From NCBI GenBank assembly GCA_963978895.1, contig OZ022238.1, forward strand, positions 31,052,103 through 31,116,102: DNA of 64,000 bases, given 5' to 3'. Shown piece after piece: positions 1-60,988 of this stretch. Position numbers and translations under genes: made by a program. How positions within the stretch are numbered: the first letter of the stretch is position 1; the number at the start of each line of letters is the position of its first letter. Under the pieces are notes generated by a model. That model was not told where the DNA came from. It saw only the letters and a list, made by a program, of their open reading frames with translations, and ran no database searches. The DNA is from Erpobdella octoculata. Its lineage: Eukaryota; Annelida; Clitellata; Hirudinida; Erpobdellidae.

Positions 1-1520
1 CACCGTTACTGTTTTGTATTTCTCTGATACCACTAACCAATATGTTGAAGAGCGAAGACCTTGGCTATAGTATGAACAAAAATCAGCGAATTAGTCATCT
101 GTTATATATGGACGACTTAAAACTATTTGCAAAAGATGATTGCCAATTAACAAAAGCTATTAACGTTGTTAAGGTTTTCAGCAACGATATCAAGATGGAC
201 TTTGGACTTGATAAGTGTGCCAAAGTAACAATGAAGAAAGGAAAGCAAGTTGCAACAAAGCACAATGAAGAAAGTGAACACGGCATTAGAAACCTCGAAA
301 ACATTGAAATTTACAAGTATCTTGGAATAGCAGGGAAAAGTGAAATCCAGCATGAAGGCATGAAGATTGAAATACGTAAAGAATATCAGCGAAGAATCAG
401 ACTAATTCTCAGCAAAGAACTGAACGCTAAAAACAAGATACATGCCATAAATAGCCTTGCGGTTCCTGTGATGCAATACAGCTTTGGGATAGTCAATTGG
501 AGAAAAACAGAAATACAAACAATAGATAGAAAGACAAGAAAGCTTTTAACAAAATATTGCTGCCTACACCTTAAAGCAGACGTAGACCGGCTATATATAT
601 CACGTAGAAAAGGTGGAAGAGGACTTACTGAGTTGGAGAGTTCATTCAAGTGTACAGTGATTGGTTTATATGAATACCTTCTTTTAAAAGCAGACAGATT
701 TATTGAAATCATTCTTAATCATGAAAAAAGAAAGAAAAAGTGTTCGTTAGTCAAAACTGGAAAAGAAATCAAAAACCAATATTTACAAACTCAAGAGAGG
801 GCTGAAAATCTAACAAAAAGGAAGATAATGAAAACTATGCTAGAAGAAGAAAAAATTTCTAAGTTGATGGATAAAAAGCTTCACGGTCAATTCTTCAAAA
901 ACACTTGCTTGCCATTTGTTGACACAGAACTTACTTTCAGCTGGCTGCGAAGTTCTGGACTTAAAGGTGAAACTGAAAGTCTTCTCATAGCAGCATAAGT
1001 TCAAGCGCTAAGCACTAGGTGCCATCAAAGGAAAATACTGAAAATGAACGTGGAAAGCAAATGCAGGCTATGCCACCAACAAGAAGAACACATAAGCCAC
1101 ATCATCTCAGGATGTTCAGTTCTAGCCCCGAAAGAATACACGCACAGACATAATCGGATCGCCAACTATCTGCACTGGACTGCTCTACAGGATCTTGGTG
1201 TCCAAGTAGCTGAACGATTGTATGACCACCAGCCCCAAAAAATTGTAGAAGGGAAAGACTTTACTGTAATGTATGATGTGCCTGTGAACACCCATCGAAC
1301 TGTAGGAGCTAACCGACCTGACATCATCATTCAAGACAGAACCAAGAAAAAGTGTCTCCTAATGGATGTTGCCGTTCCAAATGACAACAACATTTCCATT
1401 AAAGAAGTAGAAAAACTCAGCAAATACAAAGATCTTGAAATTGAAGTATCAAGAGTGTGGAAAACCAAGACTTCTGTAATCCCGGTTGCGGTTGGAGCCT
1501 TAGTTGGCTTCGAAAAATAC
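1..1520 (+). pseudogene. R2/NeSL-like non-LTR retrotransposon, 3' half of ORF with one nonsense codon
   Basis: The reading frame enters from the left edge, so the copy is cut by the window or truncated. The reverse transcriptase active site YMDD is at 105-116, in the context LLYMDDLKLFAK. It is followed by the thumb and connection region. Downstream, in the same frame, is a CCHC knuckle (C-x2-C-x8-H-x4-C, from about 1062) and then a restriction-like endonuclease signature with RPD (about 1314) and DVAVP (about 1366). The order RT, CCHC, REL-endonuclease is that of the R2/R4/NeSL group of site-specific LINEs. A single in-frame TAA at 996-998 splits the ORF at a place where relatives usually have a glutamine codon, so one C-to-T change would explain it. 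Clade assignment within this group is uncertain. Confidence 0.85.
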
Positions 1521-1527
1521 CTCGAGA

Positions 1528-1622
1528 GAATAATGATAATGATAATGATAGTGATAGTGATAGTGATAGTGATAGCAATAGCAATAGCAATAGCAATAGT
1601 AATAGTAATAATAATAATAATA
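1528..1622. repeat. Imperfect (GATAAT/GATAGT/AATAGC)n microsatellite
   Basis: Six-base units drift from GATAAT to GATAGT to AATAGC to AATAAT. The tract directly follows the LINE coding region and may be its 3' tail; a minus-strand Helitron remnant lies on the other side. Confidence 0.9.
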
Positions 1623-2160
1623 GCTGTACAATCGCCAACAAAGATTCCAGCAACATCGTCAACAACAGGCACATTGAATCTACGCATATGCTCTCTCAAA
1701 TGACTCATTTTTGAATTTAAGCCCACGGCAATGGAGACATTCCTTGTCCATAGTACCAATCATCACTTTTGGATAAGCGTAATATTTAATATCCAGCTCA
1801 TACTTGAATGCTAGATGAAAGAACAAATCAGATAAAAAATTATTTTTGAACAGTGCCATATATACTTGTTGGCTTTGTCAATCACTTGCTCTGTTAACTA
1901 CAAACCGGCACACTTGTCTTTGTTCCAATCGTCGTTGTTATTTTTGTTCAGCTCGTTCCTCTTGTGATTGTGATTCACGCCATTCACCATGTTCACATGT
2001 ATTTGAATCATCTTGTTGGATTTGCTCATCTGTTTTTTGAGCGACTAATGTTTACCGAGCATGCGAAATATTGCATGTTTGTAATTCTATTCGTTCTATC
2101 ACCCAAATTGGCTCCTTGGCGTCTTGCTGGCACTGTTCAATGTAACTCACATAAATAGAA
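1623..2160 (-). pseudogene. Helitron N-terminal (Helitron-like_N upstream region) fragment
   Basis: Read on the minus strand, 1780-1690 encodes a C-x2-C motif in the context GTMDKECLHCRGLKFKN. In a second frame, 1690-1630 encodes RFNVPVVDDVAGIFVGD. Both resemble the stretch just before the helicase-like N domain in autonomous Helitron proteins. The two pieces are in different frames, so the copy is frameshifted. No Rep or helicase motif is present in this piece. The region up to about 2160 gives no further recognisable protein. Confidence 0.5.
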
Positions 2161-2517
2161 AAAATTAAAATACTTGATGAAAAATAATATACTGATAATG
2201 TATTTGTTCTTTTATTATTTCACCCACCTTTCACAATCATAAAAAACGTTTACATTTTTAAAATTTAAAATGACCCTACCAAATATTGGATGCACCGAAT
2301 ATAATAGTAATTATTTTTAATAATAAACCAAATTCTAATTACAGAGAGCCACGATTGTTGAAGTATAATAAAAAGTCTGTCAAATCTGAAAAAACACAAT
2401 CTTAAAATTGATTAAAATATTTTTTTTCACTAATGCATGTTTAAAGCTGTGTTCGTTTGACAGCGCAAACAGAAAATCATAATCTCGATGGAATACATTA
2501 AAAAAAAATATAAATAG
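2161..2517. other. No feature recognised
   Basis: AT-rich sequence with frequent stops in all frames. I see no gene, repeat boundary or structured element. Confidence 0.5.
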
Positions 2518-2572
2518 CCTACCACTTATCATCAGCCGTTTCGGAGGAGTTCAATTTCAAACACTATGACAC

Positions 2573-2575
<3 letters not shown>
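2518..2575 (-). mobile_element. Helitron-like 5' region fragment next to (TA)n
   Basis: The segment (GCCGTTTCGGAGGAGTTC...CACTATGACACGAG) is the reverse complement of 14056-14110, which lies inside a Helitron 5' region. It is cut by the (TA)n tract. Confidence 0.45.
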
Positions 2576-2651
<76 letters not shown>

Positions 2652-2657
2652 ATATAT
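2576..2657. repeat. (TA)n microsatellite
   Basis: About 40 TA dinucleotides with a few substitutions. It forms the left boundary of the PLE copy that follows. Confidence 0.97.
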
Positions 2658-3554
2658 ACAAAGTCACGTGGTGTACCATTTCAAATGTTCAATTCCACAT
2701 TGTAAGGTGGATACATACATTGGTCACACTACCACTACGTTGTCAAGGAGACTCACGGTGCATCTCCAGTTTGTGAGTATTCTTAATCATTCTGAATGTA
2801 TTCATTTGAAAAAGCTAACACGAAAAGAACTTGAAGAAGGGGTTTCGATTTTAACAAGTGAATCCGACTCTTTCCGGCTGAAAATTAAAGAGGCTCTCTA
2901 TATCTTATCAATGAGACCTGCAATTAATAAACAATTTGATAAATTTCCACAGATTCTCCACTTGTTTGGTGTCAAAGAAAGTAATATGCATCGGTTACCC
3001 TGTATTCCTTCTAACGACGAGGATAACATAAATGATGATACTTCTGACTCGTCCTCTGACACAAATACTTTGGCTGTTGAGGCTGCTCCTGACGAATCTC
3101 ATTGTAATGTATCTGAGGAAATTCTTGTCTCTTCTAATATAACACAGCGAAAGCGCAAAAATTGATCCAATAGTATAAATGTTATAGTCTCTGTGATTTC
3201 ATTAGTTTATGATTCTGGTCTTAAACACTATGGAATTTTGTTCTACTCATGTTCTTTTTGTTGAGCCTCGTATTCTTTTGATTTGATAGGTGGAGTGTTT
3301 ACTCTTTTGTTAGTGTGCTAATTCTTTGATAATTTTGGTTCTTTCTGTTTGTTTACTTTTCTCGTTTTACTTTTGACCCTGATGATGGCTGACATAGCTG
3401 AAACGGTCCGTCGGTCTGACAATAAAAGTTTAATGGAAAAGTTTTTGGCTAATTGTAGTCTCGAACAGCGAGTTTTATACTAAAAAGTCGAGAGTTTGGC
3501 TTGAAAAGTTGTTTCTGCCAAATTGCGAGTTGTATTTCTTAGAGCATGTTTCAA

Positions 3555-3556
<2 letters not shown>
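2658..3556 (+). mobile_element. Penelope-like element (family 1), 5'-truncated, GIY-YIG endonuclease end
   Basis: The ORF to 3165 encodes the GIY-YIG endonuclease of a PLE: VVY (about 2670), the YIG motif in TYIGHTTTTLSRRL, and the downstream catalytic glutamate context IKEALYIL, then an acidic, serine-rich tail ending at TGA 3163-3165. The reverse transcriptase is missing because the copy is truncated at the (TA)n tract. The 3' untranslated part holds a hammerhead motif and the conserved R-x-x-E peptide region, and ends abruptly in another (TA)n tract. About 500 bases at the 5' coding end are nearly identical to the copy at 12130-12630. Confidence 0.9.
3369..3429 (+). ncRNA. Hammerhead ribozyme motif HHR-A (PLE family 1)
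   Basis: Core CTGATGA at 3379-3385. One extra T, then helix II GGCT/AGCT (3387-3390 with 3396-3399, one G-U pair). GAAA at 3400-3403. Helix III is ACG/CGT with loop GTC, and the predicted cut follows GTC at 3412. Helix I pairs GACC (3375-3378) with GGTC (3413-3416), with an outer ACTTTT/AAAAGT pairing beyond an internal loop. All core residues are present. Confidence 0.8.
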
Positions 3557-3597
<41 letters not shown>

Positions 3598-3612
3598 AAT
3601 ATATATATATGC

Positions 3613-3648
<36 letters not shown>

Positions 3649-3660
3649 TATATATTTATA
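3557..3660. repeat. (TA)n with two GCGA interruptions
   Basis: TA array with two ATGCGAAT interruptions. It starts exactly where the PLE 3' module stops. Confidence 0.95.
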
Positions 3661-3700
3661 ACGTTCACAAATAGCAGGGCCAACGTCCACTTATACCATT

Positions 3701-3817
3701 TGAAAGCGCTTAACAACCACTGTTTTTTGGCGGTGGAAGTGGCGCAGATGGTAAGGTAGTTGGCATGATGCGAGGCGGTGTTGCCGATCCGACAGTCGTG
3801 GGTTCGAGTCTGAAGTT

Positions 3818-3820
<3 letters not shown>
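3701..3820 (+). mobile_element. SINE-1 (tRNA-derived), partial
   Basis: Contains a pol III A-box-like TGGCGCAGATGG and a B-box-like GGGTTCGAGTC. The copy stops in a (TA)n tract and lacks the 3' half seen in full copies. Confidence 0.75.

Positions 3821-3865
<45 letters not shown>
3821..3865. repeat. (TA)n microsatellite
   Basis: Uniform TA array between two SINE-1 copies. Confidence 0.95.
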
Positions 3866-3869
<4 letters not shown>

Positions 3870-4186
3870 GGAAACATAACGTTGATATGTTTTTACGAGC
3901 CACATATATCAGAAACTTGGATGGCGTACAATCCACCACGAAATAACGCAAATATAAATGTCTCAACTTCAGACTCGAACCCACGACTGTCGGATCGGCA
4001 ACACCGCCTTGCATCATGCCAAATACCTTACCATCTGCGCCACTTCCACCGCCAAAAACAGTGGTTGTTCTCGAGTCTGAAGTTGAGACATTTATATTTG
4101 CGTTATTTCGTGGTGGATTGTACGCCATCCAAGTTTCTGATATATGTGGCTCGTAAAAACATATCAACGTTATGTTTCCTTATAAT
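3866..4186. mobile_element. SINE-1 palindrome: minus copy joined to plus 3' half
   Basis: 3866-4067 is a nearly full SINE-1 in minus orientation with B-box and A-box. 4071-4186 repeats its 3' half in plus orientation. Positions 3866-3978 and 4071-4186 form an inverted repeat of about 113 bp in which I find no mismatch, with a spacer of about 92 bp that holds the tRNA-like head. Confidence 0.8.
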
Positions 4187-4208
4187 ATATATCTTAAAAA
4201 CATATATA

Positions 4209-4441
4209 TCTCGATAGCTATTATATTAGCTAGTGACGGATTGTACGCCGTACAACTTATATACTATCGAGCATTGATTCGTACCCATTCATAGTCGAGT
4301 GTTGTGTTCAACATACCCCAACAAAAGCGCTTAACAACCACTGTTTTTGGCGGTGGAAGTGGCGCAGATGGTAAGGTAGTTGGCATGATGCAAGGCGGTG
4401 TTGCCGATCCGACAGTCGTGGGTTCGAGTCTGAAGTTGAGA
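4209..4441 (+). mobile_element. SINE-1 copy with 5' leader
   Basis: Starts with CGATAGCTATTATATTAGC and the ATTCGTACCCATTCATAG leader also found at 45.8-46.2 kb, then the tRNA-like head with A and B boxes. It stops in a (TA)n tract after GTTGAGAC. Confidence 0.7.
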
Positions 4442-4785
<344 letters not shown>

Positions 4786-4866
<81 letters not shown>

Positions 4867-4872
4867 ATATAT
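4786..4872. repeat. (TA)n microsatellite
   Basis: Uniform TA array separating SINE-1 from a Helitron helicase remnant. Confidence 0.95.
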
Positions 4873-4877
4873 AGATC

Positions 4878-5186
4878 CACAAACCCCACTGGAAAACAAA
4901 TGCTGGAGGCTAAACATTTGGTAATTGTTCTTCTAAATTTGTTAGCATTTATTATCGTTGCCTTAATCACTTTATTCATTAGCTTTTTCACAGCCCGTCT
5001 TGTTCTATTGCACATTATGATAACTGAACCCACTTTTAATAGCAAATTTTGAGGTGGTATTCCAGGCAATTCTAGCAAATTCAAAAATTCTGTGAGAGAG
5101 TTGTCTACGTCAACGTTATTGATAACTGTGTCGACTGATTTGAATGAAACCAACTGTCCCGGAGGAAAATTTTGAATGATCGCCAT
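4878..5186 (-). pseudogene. Helitron PIF1-like helicase fragment
   Basis: The minus-strand peptide FPPGQLVSFKSVDTV, then LTEFLNLLELPGIPPQNLLL and KVGSVIIMCN, aligns with the C-terminal helicase region of Helitron proteins, and with the better copy at 46874-47257 (LPPG-like, TDFLNSLDLPGMSPHHLQLK). It lacks the Walker motifs and the 3' terminus, and is bounded by (TA)n. Confidence 0.8.
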
Positions 5187-5204
5187 TATTCCATTTTTAG
5201 TTCG

Positions 5205-5430
5205 ACTTTTACATTCGTCTGTTTTTGAATATTTGCATTATTTTCTATTTAAAGGGTTCTGATGATGGCTTTCGAGCCGAAACTGTGTAGTAAGCTCGTT
5301 TCAAAAATTAATAAAGAATTTCATTCAAAAAAACAAAATTGTTATTCGCAATTTGGAGTCTTACGTTTAGAAAATAATCAATAAAAAATGGGCAGTTATC
5401 TTTAACAGAGCATGTATGAATATATTTTAG
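5205..5430 (+). mobile_element. PLE family 2 terminal module (pLTR piece)
   Basis: Matches 17350-17545 and 31550-31745 throughout, with substitutions. It includes a hammerhead motif and a degraded version of the conserved peptide (...LESYV..KKWAVI.N.ACM). No endonuclease or RT coding region is attached. Confidence 0.75.
5254..5297 (+). ncRNA. Hammerhead ribozyme motif HHR-D (PLE family 2)
   Basis: CTGATGA 5259-5265, extra T, helix II GGCT-TTCG-AGCC, GAAA 5279-5282, helix III ACT/AGT with loop GTGT, predicted cut after GTA (5292). Helix I GGGTT/AGCTC has two wobble pairs. Confidence 0.75.
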
Positions 5431-6182
5431 GTACCAGCAAATTTATACTTGTTTTGAAAATCACTTGGACTCAACTGGGAGTAGTTAGAGGGGGTCAAAA
5501 CAAACTGTTTAGTGAAAATTTTAGGTTCCTATGTCTTAAGGTTGCTAGCGGAAATCAGATTCCGTTTTAACACTATGGTATAACCAGGCTCGTTTTTTTC
5601 AAATCATGGTGCTAGTCATTTCTTCGTAAAAAATGAAAACAAAGAGTATAATTAATCATTTTTAATAATGTCAATAGTCGAACAATCAAGTAAAAGAGTT
5701 GAAATATCACATATTACAAAATAAATGCTATGATTAGGTGTTGTATTGGCAGTTCATTCATATGAAGAAGACACCCAATCAATTGAAGCCTTCTTTCAAA
5801 TATTCTTTCCTAGCATGCCACCAAACTATTACAATTTCCTAAAAATATTTTTAGTTTATAAGAGATAAATAGTTTTACTATGACAAGTTGCATAATTTTA
5901 TAATCAGTGATTAAAAATAACAAACAAATGTCAATGTGCATGTATTAACAGTTTAGTTATCTAATACAATTGCTTTCAATGTGTTTACACTTTTGTTTTG
6001 CTTAGTACATGATAGGTCAACATAGCATGATCTATTCCTCTTCTTATCTTGTTGGAAACATCAACTCTAGATAGATAGAGGCCAAAGCAATCTCGGTAAT
6101 AGATCAAACTGAAGTAACCACAATTTGAACCTGCTCTGGAGTGGGGCCCCATCAATTTTCTTCACATCTTCATATGTATGTG
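5431..6182. other. No feature recognised
   Basis: AT-rich with short ORFs only. No repeat end, tRNA-like box or coding signal was seen. Confidence 0.5.
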
Positions 6183-6185
6183 TAT

Positions 6186-6237
<52 letters not shown>
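6183..6237. repeat. (TA)n microsatellite
   Basis: TA array at the left edge of a PLE family 3 copy. Confidence 0.95.
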
Positions 6238-6245
<8 letters not shown>

Positions 6246-7086
6246 TCTCGACACGAAAGCGTTGGCCAGCCGGTCCGCGACAACCCGTCATCTATGTGCG
6301 ATCGGGTTTCGGTAGAAACGACATTGTGTGATGACCGTGCTGTTTCAGCTGTGCCTGATGAGATTGTTTCGATAAATGAAGCAGTTAATGATGAAAATGT
6401 TCTTTTGGCAAGAATGACGGCAGCTCTGCATTGTGACAATATAACTATGCGACGTCGATGATAACGTTTTGTGTAAAATAACGTGGCATTTTAATTAATT
6501 AATTTAATTTTGGCAATTCTTCAGAGATGGTTTCCGTTTTAACAATGTCATGGTTGCGCGAGATGTGATGTAGATCTGTCGTTTGACAATTAATAGATTT
6601 TGCTTTTCGACCGTATTTTTAAATGTATAACAGTTTTATTATATAATTTATTTTTAATATCTCCCTATAGTAAAATAAATTAACATGTCATTCTCGAAAA
6701 ATAAATATTATTTTGTTTCATTATCGGTTTTAACTAATTTCACTTTTCATTATTCTATCCATGTTTAGTTTTTTCTTTTCGGGCTCTGATGATGACAAAC
6801 AAACTGTCGAAACGCGTTAGCCCTGTTTATAACTTTAAACTTATAAGTTACACCTTTTAGTTTATTTTATTTATTTTATAACATAATTGTCTTTTTAAAT
6901 TTTTTACAAATAAACGTAAATACGGCTGCAAACAAGGAATTCGTTAATAGTCTATCTTCCCAACAACGGCCTTCCCTTCGACGTTTTGAGTCTTTAGCGA
7001 AAAAATTAACAAATACAAAATGGGCAATTATATTCAATGGAGTTTGCGTACAAGAAAATATCGTACCGCTATATGCAAGAAACAAA
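6238..7086 (+). mobile_element. PLE family 3, 3' part, bounded by (TA)n on both sides
   Basis: Starts inside the acidic C-terminal tail of the ORF (stop at 6459-6461), followed by a 320-base untranslated region and a hammerhead motif. It ends with the conserved peptide SLRRFESLAKKLTN/TKWAIIFNGVCVQEN and PLYARN, before (TA)n. The endonuclease and RT are missing. Confidence 0.75.
6781..6823 (+). ncRNA. Hammerhead ribozyme motif HHR-G (PLE family 3)
   Basis: Helix I GGGCT/AGCCC is perfect (6781-6785 with 6819-6823). CTGATGA 6786-6792, extra T, helix II GACA/TGTC with a 7-base loop, GAAA 6809-6812. Helix III is only AC/GT with a 2-base loop. The predicted cut is after GTT (6818), a less favoured but permitted site. 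Confidence 0.75.
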
Positions 7087-7107
7087 TATATATATATATA
7101 TATATAT
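7087..7107. repeat. (TA)n shared by two convergent PLE copies
   Basis: Short TA tract. The plus-strand family 3 copy ends on its left and the minus-strand family 1 copy ends on its right. Confidence 0.9.
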
Positions 7108-7345
7108 CTTTGAGAAATGCTCTAAGAAATACAACTTTTCGAGCCCAATTCTCGACCTTTCGGTATAAAACTCGCTGTTCGGGACAACAATTAGTCAAAA
7201 ACTTTTCCGTTAAACTTTTATTGTCAGACCGACGGGCCGTTTCAATTATATCTGCCATCATCAGGGTAAAAAGTAAAACGAGAAAAGTAAACAAGCAGAA
7301 AGAACCGAATATTACCTCTACTCTATTTTCAAGGCAAAACATTTA
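7108..7345 (-). mobile_element. PLE family 1 terminal module (minus)
   Basis: Reverse complement matches 3310-3556 and 12710-12948: spacer, hammerhead motif, conserved peptide, then (TA)n. No coding domain is attached. Confidence 0.8.
7214..7274 (-). ncRNA. Hammerhead ribozyme motif HHR-C (PLE family 1, decayed helix II)
   Basis: On the minus strand: CTGATGA (7264-7258), GAAA, helix III ACG/CGT and a GTC cut site are intact. Helix II has lost most pairing and helix I has one mismatch, so activity is doubtful. Confidence 0.6.
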
Positions 7346-7545
7346 TTTATATATATTAAAACAAGCAACCAAACATAATTATATAAATATTTCTATTTAT
7401 AAAGTTTTAAATGCTATTTTAAAAGAAAAATTTGCATTAAATAAAAAATGAGGAATCTTTAAATATAAATGGATTTGTGAAAAAAACTTTTTTTTATATT
7501 TGCTTGTTCATAAATAAATTTTTCCATGTTTTAATAAATTTTTAG

Positions 7546-56146
<48,601 letters not shown>

Positions 56147-56474
56147 GTAAGTTTTAATTTGTCTTAAAAGGAATCTTCTATTTCATCTGATCAAAAGCGT
56201 TGATTCGGTGACAAATCACCCCTCACCAGCCAAAGTGTCAAAATAAAAATACATCATTTACATAGTTCTAATAAGACCTCTGTTACTTATGATAATTACA
56301 AGTCTGCTTTGCATACATATAAGTCAACCTTATTTTCAAAACATTACAGTTACTTGAGAAACTATATTACATGCTGTTTCATCTAAATATCGTTGGTCAC
56401 CACTTTCTAAATTATTACACAAACGTTTGCCACCTGCTACATCTTTCTCTGTACAAGAGTATCATAATTCAATC
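56147..56474. other. After the last Ku80 exon found; nothing recognised
   Basis: Intron or beyond. I searched it for the acidic Ku80 C-terminus and did not find it. Confidence 0.5.
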
Positions 56475-56720
56475 AATCAAATCATATTTTTATAGCGCTA
56501 TTTCTGTTGGGTTCAATAGCGCTCGGACATAAACTTATTAAACAGATAAGTTTTAAGTCTACGACAGAAAACAGTGAGAGAAATAGATTTAGTAAGAGAA
56601 GTAGAAAGAGAGTTCCAAAAAAATGGACCAGAGTAGGAAAAAAAGCGTTTAGCAAAAGAATGCTTAACAGTAAAGATACGAAAGCGGATAGTAAAATTAT
56701 ACAGTAAGTAGGGTTAAATT
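56475..56720 (-). pseudogene. LINE ORF C-terminus and 3' end (minus)
   Basis: The minus strand encodes SGPFFWNSLSTSLTKSISLT and FCRRLKTYLFNKF, the C-terminal motif of CR1/L2-type LINEs, followed by TAGCGCTATAAAAATA, like the 3' end of the element at 61985. Confidence 0.7.
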
Positions 56721-56766
56721 ATTAAGATCAAATTTTTTAATGCTTCTTTGACTTTTAACATTACTA

Positions 56767-57010
56767 ACATTGCCCAGGGTTTTTTTTTTTTTTTTTTTTA
56801 AGAGGTTTTTCTATCATTTTTCACTCTCGCTCCTGCTTCCTTCCCGCTTCCTCTCTCTTTTGCATTCCCACTCGCCTTCCCGCTCCCACGTGCTTTCCCA
56901 ATCCCACTTGCTTTCCCGCTCCGCTCCTGTTCCTTATTCCACTCTCTCCTAACTCCTCATTGCCATAAAACATAAAATAGATTTGTGTAAAGCTGCTTGA
57001 AACCTTCAAA
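56767..57010 (-). mobile_element. Helitron 3' end, degraded
   Basis: ATTGCCCAGGGTTTTT, a T-run, AGAGGTTTTTCTATC, then C-rich TCCCGCTCC stretch and the CATAAAATAGATTTG block. CTAG is lost. Confidence 0.55.
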
Positions 57011-57249
57011 CTTTGTTACAAAAACTAAATTTGAAATTTGTTACATCAATAACATTTGATGTTCATATATTGGCACTTTTGACCTGGAAAGTTTTTCAGT
57101 AATAAAAAATTAAAAAAAAAATTTTTTTTAATAAAACTACTTTATGTCCTTCTACTCTTTAAGATCTACCTCCATGCCAATTTTTTTTAAAATTGGTCCA
57201 GTGGTTTGGATTTGTATAAAAGACAGACGGACAGACAACCAAGCAATCA

Positions 57250-59251
<2,002 letters not shown>

Positions 59252-59337
59252 ATTTTTTCGGACGCATCGGACGTATTATGTAATAATTACACGCGCCCAA
59301 CAATAGGTCTGATGCGTCTGGTATAAAGTGATGTCTT

Positions 59338-59481
59338 ACAAGCTTGAAATGTATAGTCCGATGCATTGGTTGTTAAGTATCAAATGATGCTTACGAGATT
59401 CGATACCTTGATTATTAGCTATGGGTTTTTAGAAAACCTTAAATTATGTCCGATGCGTTGAGCTATACATTTCAAGCTTGT
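59338..59481. repeat. Short foldback with GATGCGT motifs
   Basis: ACAAGCTTGAAATGTATAG at 59338-59356 is inverted without mismatch at 59463-59481. Motifs TCCGATGC/TCTGATGCGTC recur four times in and around it. Confidence 0.8.
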
Positions 59482-59983
59482 AGTACATCACACTTTGTAT
59501 ATTTTCATATATTCTGTTATGCAACGAATAAGGCCTATTACACAACACAGTAGAGCCCATTGAATGTTGAATAATAGTTTCTGCTTGTTAATGATATTAC
59601 GTAACATGAGTCTACCCTGGCATGGATATCTTGATATAACAACTGGATACACAACCTAATAAAATACCCATTTGGGCTTATGTTTTATCACTGATTATAT
59701 AATGATTTTGAATCAATTGGTGTAACAAACCATAGTAGCGTCAGTAGTTATATCATACTTATAAAAAATCTTTATGTAACTATGACGTAATTGGTTGTAC
59801 CGATTTAGGCCCCTACTAGCATGGACTTCTTCCAACTCAAAACCAAGTGTACACGCGTGGGCCATGCTGCATCAGCGTTATAACACTTTCAAGAGGTTCT
59901 CCCATTAATTTATTTTCCTTATTTATGTTCCAAGTGTTGTTTGACAAGGAATTTTTAATAAAAAACCACAACGAATTAACTTT
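59482..59983. other. Left arm region of a long inverted repeat (partner 61790-61910)
   Basis: TGGATACACAA at about 59643 and TAGCATGGACTTCTT at 59817-59831 recur inverted at 61897 and 61877, and GTGTACAC...TGGGCCA recurs as well. Otherwise no feature. Confidence 0.55.
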
Positions 59984-60762
59984 TCAATTTTTTAATTTTC
60001 CTTCACTTGTATTCTTTATATTTTCTAATGTATTTATATAATTTTTGCTTAAACAGTTAAAAAGAGATTTAGAATTACAATAAGGTAGTTCATGATTAAA
60101 ATTGCAATAATTTGAAAAAGATAACAGTGAATAAACATTGTCATTAAAACATCTTTCTGATATATTCTGAAACAGAACCATGTAATCAGAGGATCTCAGA
60201 AGTTTGTCAAACAGTTCTTTAGACTTTTTTGAGGCAATCATGTTCAATCATTGTGCCACTGAACTCTAATTTATCAGCAATTTCATCTGCCAACAAGTTC
60301 AAACTATCTTTTGAATCCTGAAGTGGAATGATAAAATTTTTAATTTCATCAATCGTGAACCTGGAAAATTTCAAGAGTAAGAAGGCTCTAATCTCTGTTA
60401 CTTTCCAATACTTTCCGGCAGGATATATAATAATTCCGTCTTGACTTAATCCAGCCAAACCTAAATAGAAAATTTATATTGTAATTTAAGTTTGTTTCAT
60501 GAAAAAATAAGTTATAACATATCTTGATTTGATTACCCAGCAGAACATAACTGACACCCAGTTTTTCAATCAAATATTTGCAGCACTGTATAATAGCAGA
60601 TGTTGATTGCTTTACAGCACCAATTGTTTCTCGATTTAGTTCCATTTTCCCCAAACTTTCCCAATTCTCTAACAAATTCAGGAAATTTTTCAATTTTATA
60701 AGTTTCCAGTCTATAGTTCTTCTTATTGGATCCATATGAGAATTTTTTATGATAACCCTTTG
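59984..60762 (-). CDS. Unidentified minus-strand gene piece, two exons, one frameshift
   Basis: Exon from about 60762 to 60537 (MDPIRRTIDWKLIKLKNFLN ... KYLIEKLGVSYVLLG), a 76-bp GT-AG intron (60461-60536), and an exon from 60460 to the TAA at 59984. The second exon is open to 60219, but a 6-A run (plus-strand T6 at 60225-60230) shifts the frame; beyond it the ORF continues to 59984 (ELFDKLLRSSDYMVLFQNIS). The codon use looks protein-like on both sides, so this is a gene with a recent indel or a sequencing error. The sequence is helical and without motifs I know. A weak likeness of the SSDY...F..N..ERCF stretch to the peroxin PEX3 C-terminus is not enough to name it. It lies between inverted repeat arms, so it could also belong to a mobile element. 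Confidence 0.55.
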
Positions 60763-60988
60763 AAAGATTTTTCACATTAATTATGCTTCATACTTCCAAT
60801 ATTATTGTAATAAAATCTGTGGTATCTTTCCAACAAAAAATCTTAATTTCTTGAGAAGTAGCTTGCTCAATATTTTATAAGAGCTTGTTAAATATTTAGG
60901 TGCATTAGGAAAAACTGAGTGTACAGATTCAGGCATTAAACGCATTCAAATTTCTTTCAATTCTCAAGTTCTTACACTTGCCGACCCG

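Noticed and set aside
1417..1714. ORFs rich in Leu/Ser or Asn/Asp over the GATAAT array
   Set aside because: Microsatellite read in other frames.
2525..2550. TCATCAG plus GTTTCGG, looking like hammerhead core pieces
   Set aside because: The order and spacing are wrong, and the sequence is part of a Helitron 5' region.
59984..60762. Naming the minus-strand gene PEX3
   Set aside because: Only a short C-terminal stretch looks similar; the rest does not align by eye.
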